A stretch of 64,000 nucleotides of DNA, taken from assembly GCF_900107155.1 (NCBI RefSeq), contig NZ_FNOX01000004.1:434001-498000 (forward strand). Direction: 5' to 3'. This DNA is from Pseudomonas salomonii (lineage in GTDB: Bacteria > Pseudomonadota > Gammaproteobacteria > Pseudomonadales > Pseudomonadaceae). Below the pieces are notes generated by a model, which saw only the letters and a list, made by a program, of their open reading frames with translations, ran no database searches and had not been told where the DNA came from. The position numbers and the translations under genes are program-made. Shown in pieces: positions 23,301 through 33,232 of the stretch (positions are counted from its first letter, which is position 1; each line of letters starts with the position of its first letter).

Positions 23301-26072
23301 TCAAGACGGGGCGTGTTCGGGGCGTTGCTGACGCTGCGCCACCCAAAACTCCACCAGCTCACGCAACTGCGACAATTCCACCGGCTTGGCCATATGCCCA
23401 TCCATGCCGGCCTGGCGTGCGCGTTCTTTATGTTCCGAGAGGATGTGCGCCGTAAGCGCCACCACCGGCGTGCGGATACGTTGGTGGCTGACTTCCCACG
23501 CACGCAACTGCTGGGTCGCGGAGAAACCATCGAGGATCGGCATTTCGCAGTCCATCAACACCAGGTCATAACGCTGGGCCTTCATCGCCTCCAACGCTTC
23601 TTCGCCGTTGCTGGCGGTGTCCGGGTTGAGGTTGAGCTTGCCGAGCATGCCGCGAATCACTTTGGTGGAGATGCTGTTGTCTTCAGCCACCAGGATCTTG
23701 AAATCACTCGGCACGGTCACTGCTGCCGGCGCGTTGAGCACAGGGCGCGGCGCAATTGCGCCTTTGCTGCGCTGAGTCAGTTCGTCGGCCAGGGTGGTCT
23801 TGAGTGTGTAGCCGGCCACCGGCTTGGCGAGGATGCGTTTGATCCCGCAGTTGCGCGCGATGATCTTGCTCGGCGCATTGCTGATGCCGGTGAGCATGAT
23901 CAGCAGGATGTCGTGGTTCAGGCTCGGGTCTTCCTTGATCTTCGCCGCCAGTTGCATGCCGGTCATGCCGGGCATGTTCTGGTCCAGCAGCACCACGTCG
24001 AAGTAGTCGCGCAGGTGCGCTTTGGTGCGCAGCAGCGCCAGGGCTTCTTTGCCGGACGGCACGGCACTGACGTTCAGGCCCCAGGCGGTGCATTGCTGCA
24101 CCAGCACTTTGCGGCAGGTGTCGTTGTCATCGACCACCAGCACACGCGCGCCTTTGAGCGGCCCGTCGAGGTCGGAGGTCGGGTGTTCCAGGCGTTCCGG
24201 GTCCAGTGGCAGGGTCAGCCAGAGGGTGCTGCCCTGGTGGCTGCCGCTCTTGATGCCGAACTCGCCGTTCATCAACAGGATCAACTGGCGGGCGATGACC
24301 AGGCCCAGGTGGCCGCTCAGGCGCGTGGCCGAGAGGAAGTTCTTGCTGTGCAGTTCGCTGTGCAGCAGCGCGTCGCGTTCGGCGGCGTCCATCGGCAGGC
24401 CGCTGTCTTGCACGGCGATGCGCAGGCGCGGCTTGGTGCTGCGTTCGTCGAGGGCGACCACGATCAGCACTTCGCCTTCATCGGTTTTTTGCAGGGCGTT
24501 TTCCAGCAGGCTCAACAGCGCCTGGCGCAGGCGTGTGGGGTCGCCGCTGATCACGCGGGGCACCTGCGGCTGGATAAAGCTGATCAGTTCGACGTTCTGC
24601 TGCTCGGCCTTGGCGCGGAAGATACTCAAGCAGTCATCGATCAGCGCGTTGAGGTCAAATTGCACATCGTCCAGTTCGATCTGCCCGGACTCGAGCTTGG
24701 AGATATCGAGGATCTCGTTGATCAGCGTCAGCAGTTCATTGCCGGCGCTGTGGATGGTCTGCACATAGTCACGCTGCTTCACCGACAGCGGCGTGCCCAA
24801 CAGCAACTCGGTCATGCCCAGCACGCCGTTCATGGGGGTGCGGATTTCGTGGCTGATCTTGGCCAGGAATTCGGCCTTGGCGGCGATCTCGGCGTTGCTG
24901 GCTGCCAGGTCGCGGCTGAGGCTGAAGCGTGCTTCGACAATGGCGCGCTGGCGTTCGCCCAGGGCCAGGCTCATCAGCAGGCCGCTCAGGCAGATAAAGC
25001 TCAGCAGGGTCACGATCAGGCCTTGCGGCGCCACCAGCGTCAGTCCCAGCAGGGCGGGCAGGATGATCAGGGTGCCGATGTTGAACACCACCATCGCCAC
25101 CACAAACAAGCGCGCCGGCCGGTAGCCTTTCTGCCAGTGGTAGGCCGAGACAAACAACATGCTCAAGCCCGCCAGGGCGACCAGCGCATAGGTGATGATG
25201 TTCAGCGGCAAGGTGTTGACGAACAACAGCAGCAGGCCACACAGCACGATCAGCAGGATGTCGGCCATCAACAGCTTGTTCAGCGGGTGCGGGCCCAAGG
25301 GCATGAAGAAGCGGTAGGCAAACATCAACCCGCACGGTGCAGTCAGCAGCAGCGCGAGGTAGGCGCCCGGGGTTTGTACCGCGTGCCAGTTCGGCAGCCA
25401 CGGCCCCACCAGGTTGAGCAACAGCGCCAGGCTCAGCACCAACAGCACTTCGCAGGCCGCCAGCCACAGGCTGCTGCGCGAACGGTGATAGGCGAAGCGT
25501 GTAAGGTTGTGCAGGATCAGCATCAACAGGCAGCCGAACAGCAGGCCGTAGATCAACGTCTGGGTCTGGTCGGCGGCGGCGAGCACGGCCGGTTCCAGGG
25601 TGATGTAGGGGCGCAGTTCGTGTTCCGAGACCAGACGCAGGTACACCTCAAGGGGCTTCTGGCTCTGGGGCATCGGCAGCATGAAATCGCTGCTGGGCAG
25701 CGGGCGTTCCGCCTGGGGCTGGCGCGTGCCGGTGCTTTGCTGCTCCACCAGCATGTCGCCGTCGAGCACATACAGGTTCAGGTGCGAGAGGTCCGGGGCG
25801 AATACGCGCAGCACTTGTTCGTGCTTGCCGGGTTGCAGCTTGAAACGTACCCACAACGCACCGTCCGGCTGCGCAGCGGTAATCCGGTCGAGTTCGATGG
25901 GGCTGAATTGATTGGTGTAGCGGGCGGAGCGGATGTCGCTCAGCTGCAGGTCGGCCTGTTCATCAAGCAATACTGCCCAGCCACTGCCTTGTGCGGCGGC
26001 CTGGGCCGGGAACAAGCAGAGCAGGGTCAGCAAGCTGACGGTAAAACCTATGGCGATCCTGAGCCAGCGCAC
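23301..26072 (-). CDS. retS: RetS hybrid sensor kinase
   Basis: 923 residues. Domains in order: signal peptide (1-27), a periplasmic 7TMR-DISMED2 sensor (about 30-165), seven membrane helices (about 185-385), HisKA with 'FLAKISHEIRTPMNGVLGM' (His408), an ATPase domain and two receiver domains. The phospho-acceptors are Asp697 in 'VVLLDQNMPGMTG' and Asp841 in 'LVLMDCEMPILDG'. These lie 16-17 residues below the P. aeruginosa RetS positions (H424, D713, D858), and the gene is next to purD as in P. aeruginosa. RetS binds GacS and blocks its autophosphorylation, which restrains the Gac/Rsm switch to sessile, secondary-metabolite-producing growth. Confidence 0.95.
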   Translation of the reverse strand: MRWLRIAIGFTVSLLTLLCLFPAQAAAQGSGWAVLLDEQADLQLSDIRSARYTNQFSPIELDRITAAQPDGALWVRFKLQPGKHEQVLRVFAPDLSHLNLYVLDGDMLVEQQSTGTRQPQAERPLPSSDFMLPMPQSQKPLEVYLRLVSEHELRPYITLEPAVLAAADQTQTLIYGLLFGCLLMLILHNLTRFAYHRSRSSLWLAACEVLLVLSLALLLNLVGPWLPNWHAVQTPGAYLALLLTAPCGLMFAYRFFMPLGPHPLNKLLMADILLIVLCGLLLLFVNTLPLNIITYALVALAGLSMLFVSAYHWQKGYRPARLFVVAMVVFNIGTLIILPALLGLTLVAPQGLIVTLLSFICLSGLLMSLALGERQRAIVEARFSLSRDLAASNAEIAAKAEFLAKISHEIRTPMNGVLGMTELLLGTPLSVKQRDYVQTIHSAGNELLTLINEILDISKLESGQIELDDVQFDLNALIDDCLSIFRAKAEQQNVELISFIQPQVPRVISGDPTRLRQALLSLLENALQKTDEGEVLIVVALDERSTKPRLRIAVQDSGLPMDAAERDALLHSELHSKNFLSATRLSGHLGLVIARQLILLMNGEFGIKSGSHQGSTLWLTLPLDPERLEHPTSDLDGPLKGARVLVVDDNDTCRKVLVQQCTAWGLNVSAVPSGKEALALLRTKAHLRDYFDVVLLDQNMPGMTGMQLAAKIKEDPSLNHDILLIMLTGISNAPSKIIARNCGIKRILAKPVAGYTLKTTLADELTQRSKGAIAPRPVLNAPAAVTVPSDFKILVAEDNSISTKVIRGMLGKLNLNPDTASNGEEALEAMKAQRYDLVLMDCEMPILDGFSATQQLRAWEVSHQRIRTPVVALTAHILSEHKERARQAGMDGHMAKPVELSQLRELVEFWVAQRQQRPEHAPS

Positions 26073-26134
26073 GGCGAAATCCCTTCGTAGGTTGATGCAC
26101 GGGTTAACTATGCGCGGGGCGACATGGGTACGGC

Positions 26135-26185
26135 AAGGGCCAGAGGCCCTTACCTAGCCGAACGGATAGCTACGCAAGCGTAGCT
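26135..26185 (-). terminator. Hairpins downstream of purD
   Basis: AGCTACGC-AA-GCGTAGCT (26168-26185) begins 2 bp past the purD stop, and AAGGGCC-AGA-GGCCCTT (26135-26151) follows. Neither has a strong T tract on the minus strand, so they may stabilise the 3' end or act with Rho. Confidence 0.5.
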
Positions 26186-26187
26186 GT

Positions 26188-27480
26188 TCAGTTGTTCTCG
26201 CCGCGTTCACGGGCAATGGCGCGATAGCCGATGTCCGTGCGGTAGAAGCAACCTTTCCAGTCGATTTTGGCGGCCAGTTTGTACGCCTGCTGTTGCGCGG
26301 CGTCGACACTGGCACCCATTGCGGTGGCACACAATACACGGCCACCTGCGGTTACAACTTTGCCGTCCTTGAGCGCGGTGCCCGCATGGAACACCTTGCC
26401 TTCCAGCGTAGCAGCCGCGTCCAGGCCTTCAATGATATCGCCCTTGGCGTAGTCGGCAGGGTAACCACCGGCCGCCAGTACGATGCCGACGCTCGGGCGC
26501 GGATCCCACTGTGCTTCAACCTTGTCCAAGGCCTGGGCCAGAGCGGCTTCCACCAGCAGCACCAGGCTCGATTGCAGACGCAGCATCACCGGTTGGGTTT
26601 CCGGGTCGCCGAAGCGGCAGTTGAACTCGATCACTTTCGGGTTGCCGGCTTTGTCGATCATCAGGCCTGCGTAGAGGAACCCGGTGTACACATTGCCTTC
26701 GTCGGCCATGCCGCGCACGGTTGGCCAGATCACCAGGTCCATCACGCGCTTGTGCACGTCTGCGGTGACGACCGGAGCAGGGGAGTAGGCACCCATGCCG
26801 CCGGTGTTCGGGCCGCTGTCGCCATCGCCAACCCGTTTGTGGTCCTGGCTGGTGGCCATCGGCAATACGTTTTTGCCATCGACCATCACGATGAAGCTGG
26901 CTTCTTCGCCGTCGAGGAACTCCTCGATCACTACACGCGAGCCTGCATCACCAAACGCGTTACCGGCGAGCATGTCGCGCACGGCGTCTTCGGCTTCCTG
27001 CAAGGTCATGGCGACGATCACGCCTTTACCGGCGGCCAGGCCGTCGGCCTTGATCACGATCGGTGCGCCTTTTTCACGCAGGTAAGCCAGGGCCGGCTCG
27101 ATCTCGGTGAAGTTCTGGTAGTCGGCCGTCGGGATCTTGTGGCGCGCCAGGAAGTCCTTGGTAAAGGCTTTCGAACCTTCCAGTTGGGCGGCTCCGGCGG
27201 TAGGGCCGAAGCAGTCCAGGCCACGGCTGCGGAACAGGTCCACAACGCCGGCAACCAGTGGTACTTCCGGGCCGACGATGGTCAGGGACACATTCTTTTC
27301 AGCAAAATCGGCCAGTTGCTCAAGGGCCAGCACGTCGATAGCGACGTTTTCGCACTTGGCTTCAATGGCGGTGCCGGCGTTGCCGGGGGCGACGAAAACC
27401 TTCTGGACGCGTGGGTCCTGGGCAACTTTCCAGGCCAGGGCGTGTTCACGGCCACCGCTGCCAATGATCAAAACATTCAT
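26188..27480 (-). CDS. purD: Phosphoribosylamine-glycine ligase
   Basis: 430 residues; catalyses the ATP-dependent joining of phosphoribosylamine and glycine to GAR, an early step of purine synthesis. The N-terminus '[19 protein letters not shown]' is the signature, and the ATP-grasp segment '[20 protein letters not shown]' and '[17 protein letters not shown]' near residue 290 are diagnostic. It lies 125 bp downstream of purH, with a REPIN in between. The purH-purD-retS order is as in P. aeruginosa. Confidence 0.98.
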   Translation of the reverse strand: MNVLIIGSGGREHALAWKVAQDPRVQKVFVAPGNAGTAIEAKCENVAIDVLALEQLADFAEKNVSLTIVGPEVPLVAGVVDLFRSRGLDCFGPTAGAAQLEGSKAFTKDFLARHKIPTADYQNFTEIEPALAYLREKGAPIVIKADGLAAGKGVIVAMTLQEAEDAVRDMLAGNAFGDAGSRVVIEEFLDGEEASFIVMVDGKNVLPMATSQDHKRVGDGDSGPNTGGMGAYSPAPVVTADVHKRVMDLVIWPTVRGMADEGNVYTGFLYAGLMIDKAGNPKVIEFNCRFGDPETQPVMLRLQSSLVLLVEAALAQALDKVEAQWDPRPSVGIVLAAGGYPADYAKGDIIEGLDAAATLEGKVFHAGTALKDGKVVTAGGRVLCATAMGASVDAAQQQAYKLAAKIDWKGCFYRTDIGYRAIARERGENN

Positions 27481-27500
27481 TTCAAAAACCTCGTTAGGAT

Positions 27501-27604
27501 GATCGTTCCCACGCTCTGCGTGGGAATGCCTTTACGGACGCTCTGCGTCCGAGGGACGCGGAGCGTCCCTGGCTGCGTTCCCACGCGGAGCGTGGGAACG
27601 ATCA
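27501..27604. repeat. Complex GTTCCCACGC-type REP between purH and purD
   Basis: GATCGTTCCCACGCTCTGCGTGGGAA and its complement at the far end enclose two further palindromic arms (GGACGCTCTGCGTCC and GGGACGCGGAGCGTCCC). The whole can fold into a long cruciform. It nearly fills the purH-purD gap. Related copies occur at 33070 and 35701. Confidence 0.85.
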
Positions 27605-27605
27605 A

Positions 27606-29213
27606 TCAGTGGCGGAAGTGGCGCATGCCGGTGAAGACCATCGCGATGCCCGCTTCATCAGCGGCCGCGATCACTTCAGCATCACGCATCGAGCCACCCG
27701 GTTGGATCACGGCGGTCACACCGGCTTTCGCGGCGTTGTCCAGGCCATCACGGAACGGGAAGAACGCGTCGGAAGCCATCACCGAACCCACAACCTGCAA
27801 GCCTGCGTGCTCGGCCTTGATCGCGGCGATACGCGCCGAGTTCACGCGGCTCATCTGGCCGGCGCCGACACCGATGGTCTGGCGGTTCTTGGCGTAGACA
27901 ATGGCGTTGGACTTAACGTACTTGGCCACTTTCCAGGCGAAGATCAGGTCGTTGATCTCTTGCTCGGTCGGCGCGCGTTTGGTCACGACTTTGAGGTCTT
28001 CGCTGCCGATCATGCCGATGTCGCGGCTCTGCACCAGCAAGCCACCGTTGACACGCTTGTAGTCCCAGGCAGCGGCGCGGTCAGCCGACCACTCGCCGCA
28101 GGCCAGCAGGCGCACGTTGGCTTTGGCGGCGACGATGGCGCGCGCTTCTTCACTGACGGAAGGGGCAATGATCACTTCAACGAATTGGCGCTCAACGATC
28201 GCCTTGGCGGTCTCGGCGTCCAGTTCGCGGTTGAAGGCAATGATGCCGCCAAACGCGGATTCAGTGTCGGTGGCGTAGGCCAGTTCGTAGGCCTGGCGAA
28301 TCCCGCCTTCAGCGTCCGGGCTTACGGCCACGCCGCACGGGTTGGCGTGCTTGACGATCACGCAGGCCGGCTTGACGAAGCTCTTCACACATTCCAGCGC
28401 AGCGTCGGTGTCGGCCACGTTGTTGTAGGACAGTTCTTTACCTTGCAGCTGGGTCGCGGTGGCGATGCCGACTTCGGCAGGCTTGGCCTCAACGTAGAAC
28501 GCCGCGCTTTGGTGCGGGTTCTCGCCGTAGCGCATTTCCTGGGCCTTGATGAACTGGCTGTTGAAGGTGCGCGGGAACTGGCTGCGGCCTTCGGTGCTCA
28601 GGGTTTCAGCCGCTTGATTCACGGTGCCCATGTAGTTGGCGATCATGCCGTCGTAGGCAGCAGTGTGTTCGAACGCCTTGAGCATCAGGTCGAAACGCTG
28701 GGCGTAGGTCAGGCCGCCGGCTTTCAGGCTTTCCAGTACGTTGGCGTAGTCGCCGGCGTTCACCACGATGGCCACGTCTTTGTGGTTCTTGGCTGCCGAG
28801 CGCACCATGGTCGGGCCGCCGATATCGATGTTCTCGATGGCGGTCGGCAGGTCGCAGCCTGGCTTGTTGATGGTGGCTTCGAACGGGTAAAGGTTAACGG
28901 CCACCAGGTCGATCGGCTTGATGCCGTGTTCGCTCATGATGGCGTCGTCGATACCGCGACGACCGAGGATCCCGCCGTGAATTTTCGGGTGCAGGGTCTT
29001 GACCCGACCGTCCATCATTTCCGCGAAACCGGTGTAGTCCGCGACTTCTACTGCGGCCACGCCGTTGTCCTGCAGCAGTTTGAAGGTCCCGCCTGTGGAG
29101 AGGATTTCCACGCCAAGGGCTTCCAGCTCCCGGGCAAATTCGAGGATCCCGGTCTTGTCGGAGACACTGATCAAGGCGCGGCGGATCGGCAGGCGGGTGG
29201 TCTGGTCGGTCAT
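27606..29213 (-). CDS. purH: Bifunctional AICAR formyltransferase/IMP cyclohydrolase
   Basis: 535 residues; carries out the last two steps of IMP synthesis. The N-terminal cyclohydrolase domain shows '[21 protein letters not shown]' and '[19 protein letters not shown]' (read here as '[16 protein letters not shown]'). The formyltransferase domain has '[14 protein letters not shown]' and ends '[17 protein letters not shown]'. The ATG at 29213 is preceded by GGAAATTGAA and matches family starts. It lies downstream of fis, behind a terminator-like hairpin, so purH is probably read partly from its own promoter. Confidence 0.98.
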   Translation of the reverse strand: MTDQTTRLPIRRALISVSDKTGILEFARELEALGVEILSTGGTFKLLQDNGVAAVEVADYTGFAEMMDGRVKTLHPKIHGGILGRRGIDDAIMSEHGIKPIDLVAVNLYPFEATINKPGCDLPTAIENIDIGGPTMVRSAAKNHKDVAIVVNAGDYANVLESLKAGGLTYAQRFDLMLKAFEHTAAYDGMIANYMGTVNQAAETLSTEGRSQFPRTFNSQFIKAQEMRYGENPHQSAAFYVEAKPAEVGIATATQLQGKELSYNNVADTDAALECVKSFVKPACVIVKHANPCGVAVSPDAEGGIRQAYELAYATDTESAFGGIIAFNRELDAETAKAIVERQFVEVIIAPSVSEEARAIVAAKANVRLLACGEWSADRAAAWDYKRVNGGLLVQSRDIGMIGSEDLKVVTKRAPTEQEINDLIFAWKVAKYVKSNAIVYAKNRQTIGVGAGQMSRVNSARIAAIKAEHAGLQVVGSVMASDAFFPFRDGLDNAAKAGVTAVIQPGGSMRDAEVIAAADEAGIAMVFTGMRHFRH

Positions 29214-29245
29214 TTCAATTTCCATCAAAAGCAAAGGAGTCAGCA

Positions 29246-29278
29246 AAAAAGGCGACCGTTTTTACGCGGGCGCCTTTC
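29246..29278 (-). terminator. Terminator-like hairpin between fis and purH
   Basis: On the minus strand AAAGGCGCCCG pairs with CGGTCGCCTTTTTT across a CGTAAAAA loop, with a T tract, starting about 17 bp past the fis stop. It should end or attenuate the dusB-fis transcript ahead of purH. Confidence 0.75.
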
Positions 29279-29294
29279 TGGTTTGATTGAATGC

Positions 29295-29615
29295 TTACAG
29301 CAAATCGTACTGCTTGAGCTTTTTGCGCAAGGTGCCACGGTTGAGGCCCAGCAGCTCACTGGCTTTGGTCTGGTTGCCCTTGACGTAGTTCATCACGCTT
29401 TCGAGCAACGGCGCCTCGACTTCGGAGAGCACCAGGTTGTACACGTCCGTGACGGAAGCGCCCTCAAGGTGGGCGAAATAATTGTGCAGCGCCTTCTCGA
29501 CACTCCCACGAAGGGTCTGACCTTCTTCGCTCGGCGTGTTGAGGTGCTGTTTCAAATTGACGTTGTCGCTCACGGGTGCTGTTCCACTCACTAAAGTCTC
29601 GGTCATCATCGTCAT
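29295..29615 (-). CDS. fis: Nucleoid protein and global regulator Fis
   Basis: 106 residues; a dimeric DNA-bending protein. The C-terminal helix-turn-helix '[20 protein letters not shown]' is nearly invariant among Fis proteins, and the central '[11 protein letters not shown]' and '[16 protein letters not shown]' are typical. The ATG overlaps the dusB stop by 4 bp (ATGA), the dusB-fis arrangement conserved in gammaproteobacteria. Expression is expected to follow growth rate from the dusB promoter. The N-terminal extension relative to the 98-residue E. coli protein is usual in Pseudomonas. Confidence 0.98.
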   Translation of the reverse strand: MTMMTETLVSGTAPVSDNVNLKQHLNTPSEEGQTLRGSVEKALHNYFAHLEGASVTDVYNLVLSEVEAPLLESVMNYVKGNQTKASELLGLNRGTLRKKLKQYDLL

Positions 29616-30625
29616 GCGGCCACCCCCTCTCCATCCCCTGTTCCCAGGCTCTTGTCACGTTCGGCGAAGAACTCACGAACGGTGGCGACCTGTGCCTGCG
29701 TTTCATCCAAACGATTGAACTGAGCGCGGAATTCCTTGGCGCCCGGCAAGGTGGCGAGATACCAGCCGACATGCTTGCGGGCAATGCGTACTCCCATCAC
29801 GTCTCCATAGAAGGCGTGCAGGGCGGCCAGATGCTCTAGCAGAATACGTTCCACCTCGATCAACTCCGGTGCCGGCAAGACGTCGCCGGTACGCAGAAAA
29901 TGTTCGATCTCACGAAAAATCCATGGCCGCCCCTGGGCGGCCCGGCCAATCAACAAGCCATCGGCACCGGTGGCGTGCAGCACGCGCCGGGCTTTCTCGG
30001 CTGAGTCGATATCGCCATTGGCAAAGACCGGCATCGACACCGCCTGCTTGATCGCGGCAATGGTGTCGTACTCGGCTTCACCGGTGTAAAGGTCGGCGCG
30101 GGTGCGGCCATGCACCGCCAGCGCTGTAATCCCGGCCTGTTCAGCGATCTTCGCCACTGTCAGGCCATTTTTGTTGTCCCGGTCCCAGCCGGTACGAATC
30201 TTCAGGGTGACCGGCACATCCACTGCGGCGACAACGGCCTGCAGGATCTCGGCTACCAACTGCTCATCTTTCAACAATGCGGAACCGGCGGCCTTGTTGC
30301 AGACCTTCTTGGCCGGGCAGCCCATGTTGATGTCGATGATCTGTGCGCCCAACTCCACGTTGGCTCGGGCCGCATCCGCCAGCATTTGCGCATCACCCCC
30401 GGCGATCTGCACCGAGCGGGGCTCGGGATCACCTTCGTGGATCATGCGCATCCGCGATTTGCGGGTGTTCCACAAGCTCATGTCGCTGGTGACCATTTCA
30501 GAGACTACTAGACCCGCGCCCAAACGCTTGCACAGCTGACGAAAGGGCTGGTCGGTGACGCCCGCCATCGGGGCGAGGATCAAGCCGTTTGGCAATGTGT
30601 ATGGGCCGATGCGTACCGCCGACAT
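29612..30625 (-). CDS. dusB: tRNA-dihydrouridine synthase B
   Basis: 337 residues; an FMN-dependent enzyme that reduces uridine (position 17 in E. coli) of tRNA. The family blocks are '[20 protein letters not shown]', '[20 protein letters not shown]' with the catalytic cysteine, '[19 protein letters not shown]' and '[20 protein letters not shown]'. First gene of the dusB-fis operon. The upstream 185 bp (30626-30810) is A+T-rich and presumably holds the promoter controlling fis. Confidence 0.97.
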   Translation of the reverse strand: MSAVRIGPYTLPNGLILAPMAGVTDQPFRQLCKRLGAGLVVSEMVTSDMSLWNTRKSRMRMIHEGDPEPRSVQIAGGDAQMLADAARANVELGAQIIDINMGCPAKKVCNKAAGSALLKDEQLVAEILQAVVAAVDVPVTLKIRTGWDRDNKNGLTVAKIAEQAGITALAVHGRTRADLYTGEAEYDTIAAIKQAVSMPVFANGDIDSAEKARRVLHATGADGLLIGRAAQGRPWIFREIEHFLRTGDVLPAPELIEVERILLEHLAALHAFYGDVMGVRIARKHVGWYLATLPGAKEFRAQFNRLDETQAQVATVREFFAERDKSLGTGDGEGVAA

Positions 30626-30810
30626 AGGACTTCCCTGTTGTGGGGCCGGATCATTAGAGTTCGAAAAAGGGTTGGCATGATACCCGCTCTCGATGACTGG
30701 ATAAAGGCTGAATTGGATAAAATCTGAACAGTTATTTCTTTATCGCCGCTGGTTTGGTTGCGCAGCGCAAAGTCAATAATTTGCCGTCAAACCTCGGAGC
30801 CTGAGCCGGC

Positions 30811-32019
30811 TCACTCGGGCGAGTGAAAACTCAGGCTGTAATTCACGGCTTTATTGCCTGGGTCAAGGATGTCCAGGGAAATGTGGATCGGTGTCTGCGA
30901 TGGCATTTCGCTCACGCCGGCCAATTCACCGCTCAGGTATTCGCCGGGCTTGAAGCGGCGACTGGCGATCAGACTGCCGTTCATGTCGGCAAAACGCAGT
31001 TCCAGCAACGGGAAGGGCTGGGAGAACGTTGCCCGGTTATAGATGATCGCATCCACCACCAGCGCCCCGGCAAACTCCGGGTTGCTGCGCACCACCAGGT
31101 TGCTGCTCTTGATATGGGCGATATCGACCCGCGATGGCACCGTGCAACCCAGTGACGGGCACAGCTGCTGGAACCATGGGCGGTAGGCATCCTGGCGGGC
31201 CAGGTCGTCGAATTGATAAGCGATGTACTGGCCTGCCAGGCCGGCGGCGGCGATCAGCACCAGCAGCATCCAGATCAGGCGGCGGCCCCAGCCGGATGGA
31301 CGCTTTTGTGCGTAAAGGTGCAGCGGGTCGTCTTCCAGGTCCTGGAGCACGTCATCGTGAACACTCACCTCGGGGCGCGGGCGTTTGCGACGCGGTTGCG
31401 GGCGATCGTCGGGTTCCGGTTCGTCCAGGGCCTGGGTCAAGGGCGTGAACGGCGGGTCGATATCGTCATCTTCAACGTGGGGTGCTGAGCGCAGTGGCGG
31501 TTCATCGTCGATGTCGTCAAGGCGAAACGACATGGAGGGTTCGGTGCGCTGACGTGTCGCAGGGGCCGGTTCCGGCTCGTCCTCGGGCGCTGGGGTGCGT
31601 TCCTCGGGCGGTTCACTGAACAGGCTGGCGGCCCACTGTTCTTCTTCGGCCTTGGCGGTGCCGCGGGTGGCGCTCAGGGCATCTTCCGGCTGGCGACGGT
31701 CGGCGGGTGCCTGGCGACGCTCCAGCTTGGCCAGTTCTTCATCCAGGTCCAGGTTGTCCAGGTCCAGTTCTTCGGCGTTCCACTGCTTCTGGCTGATGGC
31801 CCGTGGGGCCTCGGCGCTCGGCTCGGCGGCTTTCTCGGCGGCGGCCGGCTGCTCAGGCGCAGGCGCCTGGCCGCGCTGCTCCAGCAACTGGCGAGCGGCG
31901 TTGAACACTTGCAGGCACGAGCCACAGCGCACCACGCCACGGGCCACACTCAGTTGTGCGTGGCTGACGCGAAAACGGGCTTGGCAGTGTGGGCACTGGG
32001 TGACGAAACTGTCGGTCAT
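30811..32019 (-). CDS. DUF3426 zinc-ribbon membrane protein
   Basis: About 402 residues. An N-terminal MJ0042-type zinc ribbon, 'TQCPHCQARFRVSHAQLSVA' plus 'VRCGSCLQVF', is followed by a long acidic, proline-rich, low-complexity linker (about 45-230). One membrane helix comes next (around 'RLIWMLLVLIAAAGLAGQYI') and then a C-terminal DUF3426 domain in the periplasm ('SSNLVVRSNPEFAGALVVDA'). Function is unknown; the order prmA-DUF3426-dusB-fis is conserved in Pseudomonas. The ATG at 32019 is used since the ribbon starts immediately after it. Confidence 0.9.
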   Translation of the reverse strand: MTDSFVTQCPHCQARFRVSHAQLSVARGVVRCGSCLQVFNAARQLLEQRGQAPAPEQPAAAEKAAEPSAEAPRAISQKQWNAEELDLDNLDLDEELAKLERRQAPADRRQPEDALSATRGTAKAEEEQWAASLFSEPPEERTPAPEDEPEPAPATRQRTEPSMSFRLDDIDDEPPLRSAPHVEDDDIDPPFTPLTQALDEPEPDDRPQPRRKRPRPEVSVHDDVLQDLEDDPLHLYAQKRPSGWGRRLIWMLLVLIAAAGLAGQYIAYQFDDLARQDAYRPWFQQLCPSLGCTVPSRVDIAHIKSSNLVVRSNPEFAGALVVDAIIYNRATFSQPFPLLELRFADMNGSLIASRRFKPGEYLSGELAGVSEMPSQTPIHISLDILDPGNKAVNYSLSFHSPE

Positions 32020-32049
32020 GCGGCCATCCGATTCAGGCAAGCGCTCATT

Positions 32050-32928
32050 CTAGCGCCGACGACCACTGATGCGTACCCAGCCATCACGGTTGGCGATCGG
32101 GTCCAGCTCGAAATCCTTGGCGTAGGCAGCGGCCACGTCTTCGCCTTGCTCGGCGAGGATGCCCGACAGCGCCAGGCGGCCGCCCGGCTTGACCAGGCTC
32201 GACAGCTGAGGCGCCAACGACACCAGCGGGCCGGCGAGGATATTGGCCACCAGCACATCGGCCTGCACCTGGGGCAAATCTTGTGGCAGGTAGAGTGGGA
32301 ATTTGCCTTCAGCAATGTTATTGCGCCCGGCGTTGTCTCGGGAAGCTTCCAGGGCTTGCACGTCGATATCGGTGCCGACGGCTTCCTTGGCGCCCAACAG
32401 CAGCGCGGCAATCGCCAGAATCCCCGAGCCGCAGCCAAAGTCCAGGACGTTGCAGTCGCTCAGGTCCTGGCCGTCCAGCCATTCCAGGCACAGCGCGGTG
32501 GTAGGGTGAGTACCCGTGCCGAACGCCAGGCCCGGGTCCAGCAGCAGGTTGACGGCATTCGGCTCAGGCGCGGCGTGCCAGCTTGGCACGATCCACAGGC
32601 GCTGGCCGAAACGCATCGGTTGGAAGTTGTCCATCCAGCTGCGTTCCCAGTCCTGGTCTTCGATTACTTCGCTGTGATGCTCCGGCAGCGGGCTGCCAGT
32701 GAGCAATTGCATATGGGCCAGCACGGCGGCGGCATCGGTGCCGTCTTCGAACAGGGCCAGCAGGTGGGTGTGGGACCACAGCGGCGTGGTGTTGAGTTCC
32801 GGTTCGAAGATCGGCTGGTCTTCGGCATCCATGAAGGTCACCGACACGGCGCCGACTTCAAGGAAAGCGTCTTCGTAGGTTTCGGCTTGTTCTGGGCTGA
32901 TGGCGAGACGGACTTGCAGCCAAGGCAT
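32050..32928 (-). CDS. prmA: Ribosomal protein L11 methyltransferase
   Basis: About 292 residues; trimethylates ribosomal protein L11. The SAM-binding site is '[20 protein letters not shown]' with '[17 protein letters not shown]', and the substrate-loop region reads '[17 protein letters not shown]'. The N-terminal domain '[20 protein letters not shown]' is the usual L11-recognition start. The ATG at 32928 has AAGGTG at 6-bp spacing. It is followed after 30 bp by the DUF3426 gene. Confidence 0.97.
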   Translation of the reverse strand: MPWLQVRLAISPEQAETYEDAFLEVGAVSVTFMDAEDQPIFEPELNTTPLWSHTHLLALFEDGTDAAAVLAHMQLLTGSPLPEHHSEVIEDQDWERSWMDNFQPMRFGQRLWIVPSWHAAPEPNAVNLLLDPGLAFGTGTHPTTALCLEWLDGQDLSDCNVLDFGCGSGILAIAALLLGAKEAVGTDIDVQALEASRDNAGRNNIAEGKFPLYLPQDLPQVQADVLVANILAGPLVSLAPQLSSLVKPGGRLALSGILAEQGEDVAAAYAKDFELDPIANRDGWVRISGRRR

Positions 32929-33020
32929 GGCGGGCACCTTTGAAAAAATGAGTGTGCGACGGCAGGGTCGCGAAAGCGCGCAAGTTTACGCGAGCGGCGA
33001 GTTTGTGGCGAGCGGGCTTG

Positions 33021-33044
33021 TGTGGGAGCTGGCTTGCCTGCGAT
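33021..33044. repeat. Single GTGGGAGC-type REP
   Basis: TGTGGGAGCTGGCTTGCCTGCGAT lies in the 300-bp gap between accC and prmA, 25 bp from a second-family element at 33070. No facing arm is present. Confidence 0.7.
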
Positions 33045-33069
33045 GCAGTCGCCGCGGTCTGTCTATGGC

Positions 33070-33170
33070 GATCGTTCCCACGCTCCGCGTGGGAATGCCG
33101 CCCAGGACGCTCTGCGTCCGTGACGCGGAGCGTCACAAGATGCATTCCCATGCGGAGCGTGGGAACGAGC
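33070..33170. repeat. Complex GTTCCCACGC-type REP between prmA and accC
   Basis: GATCGTTCCCACGCTCCGCGTGGGAA, an inner GGACGCTCTGCGTCC / GACGCGGAGCGTC pair and a closing CGGAGCGTGGGAACG form a long foldable element with the same plan as those at 27501 and 35701. Confidence 0.85.
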
Positions 33171-33192
33171 ATAAGAACAGGTGTGCCACAAA

Positions 33193-33222
33193 CAACAAAG
33201 CCGCCCGAAGGCGGCTTTGTTG
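33193..33222 (-). terminator. Rho-independent terminator of accBC
   Basis: On the minus strand CAACAAAGCCGCC pairs perfectly with GGCGGCTTTGTTG around a TTCG-type loop, beginning about 10 bp past the accC stop. The stem includes the T-rich end, a classic intrinsic terminator. Confidence 0.88.
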
Positions 33223-33232
33223 GGTGGAGCAC

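Noticed and set aside
23235..26090. A 951-residue plus-strand frame opposite retS
   Set aside because: It is antisense to an unmistakable hybrid kinase; its composition (many Gln, His, Ala) is that of reverse-complemented Leu/Ala-rich coding.
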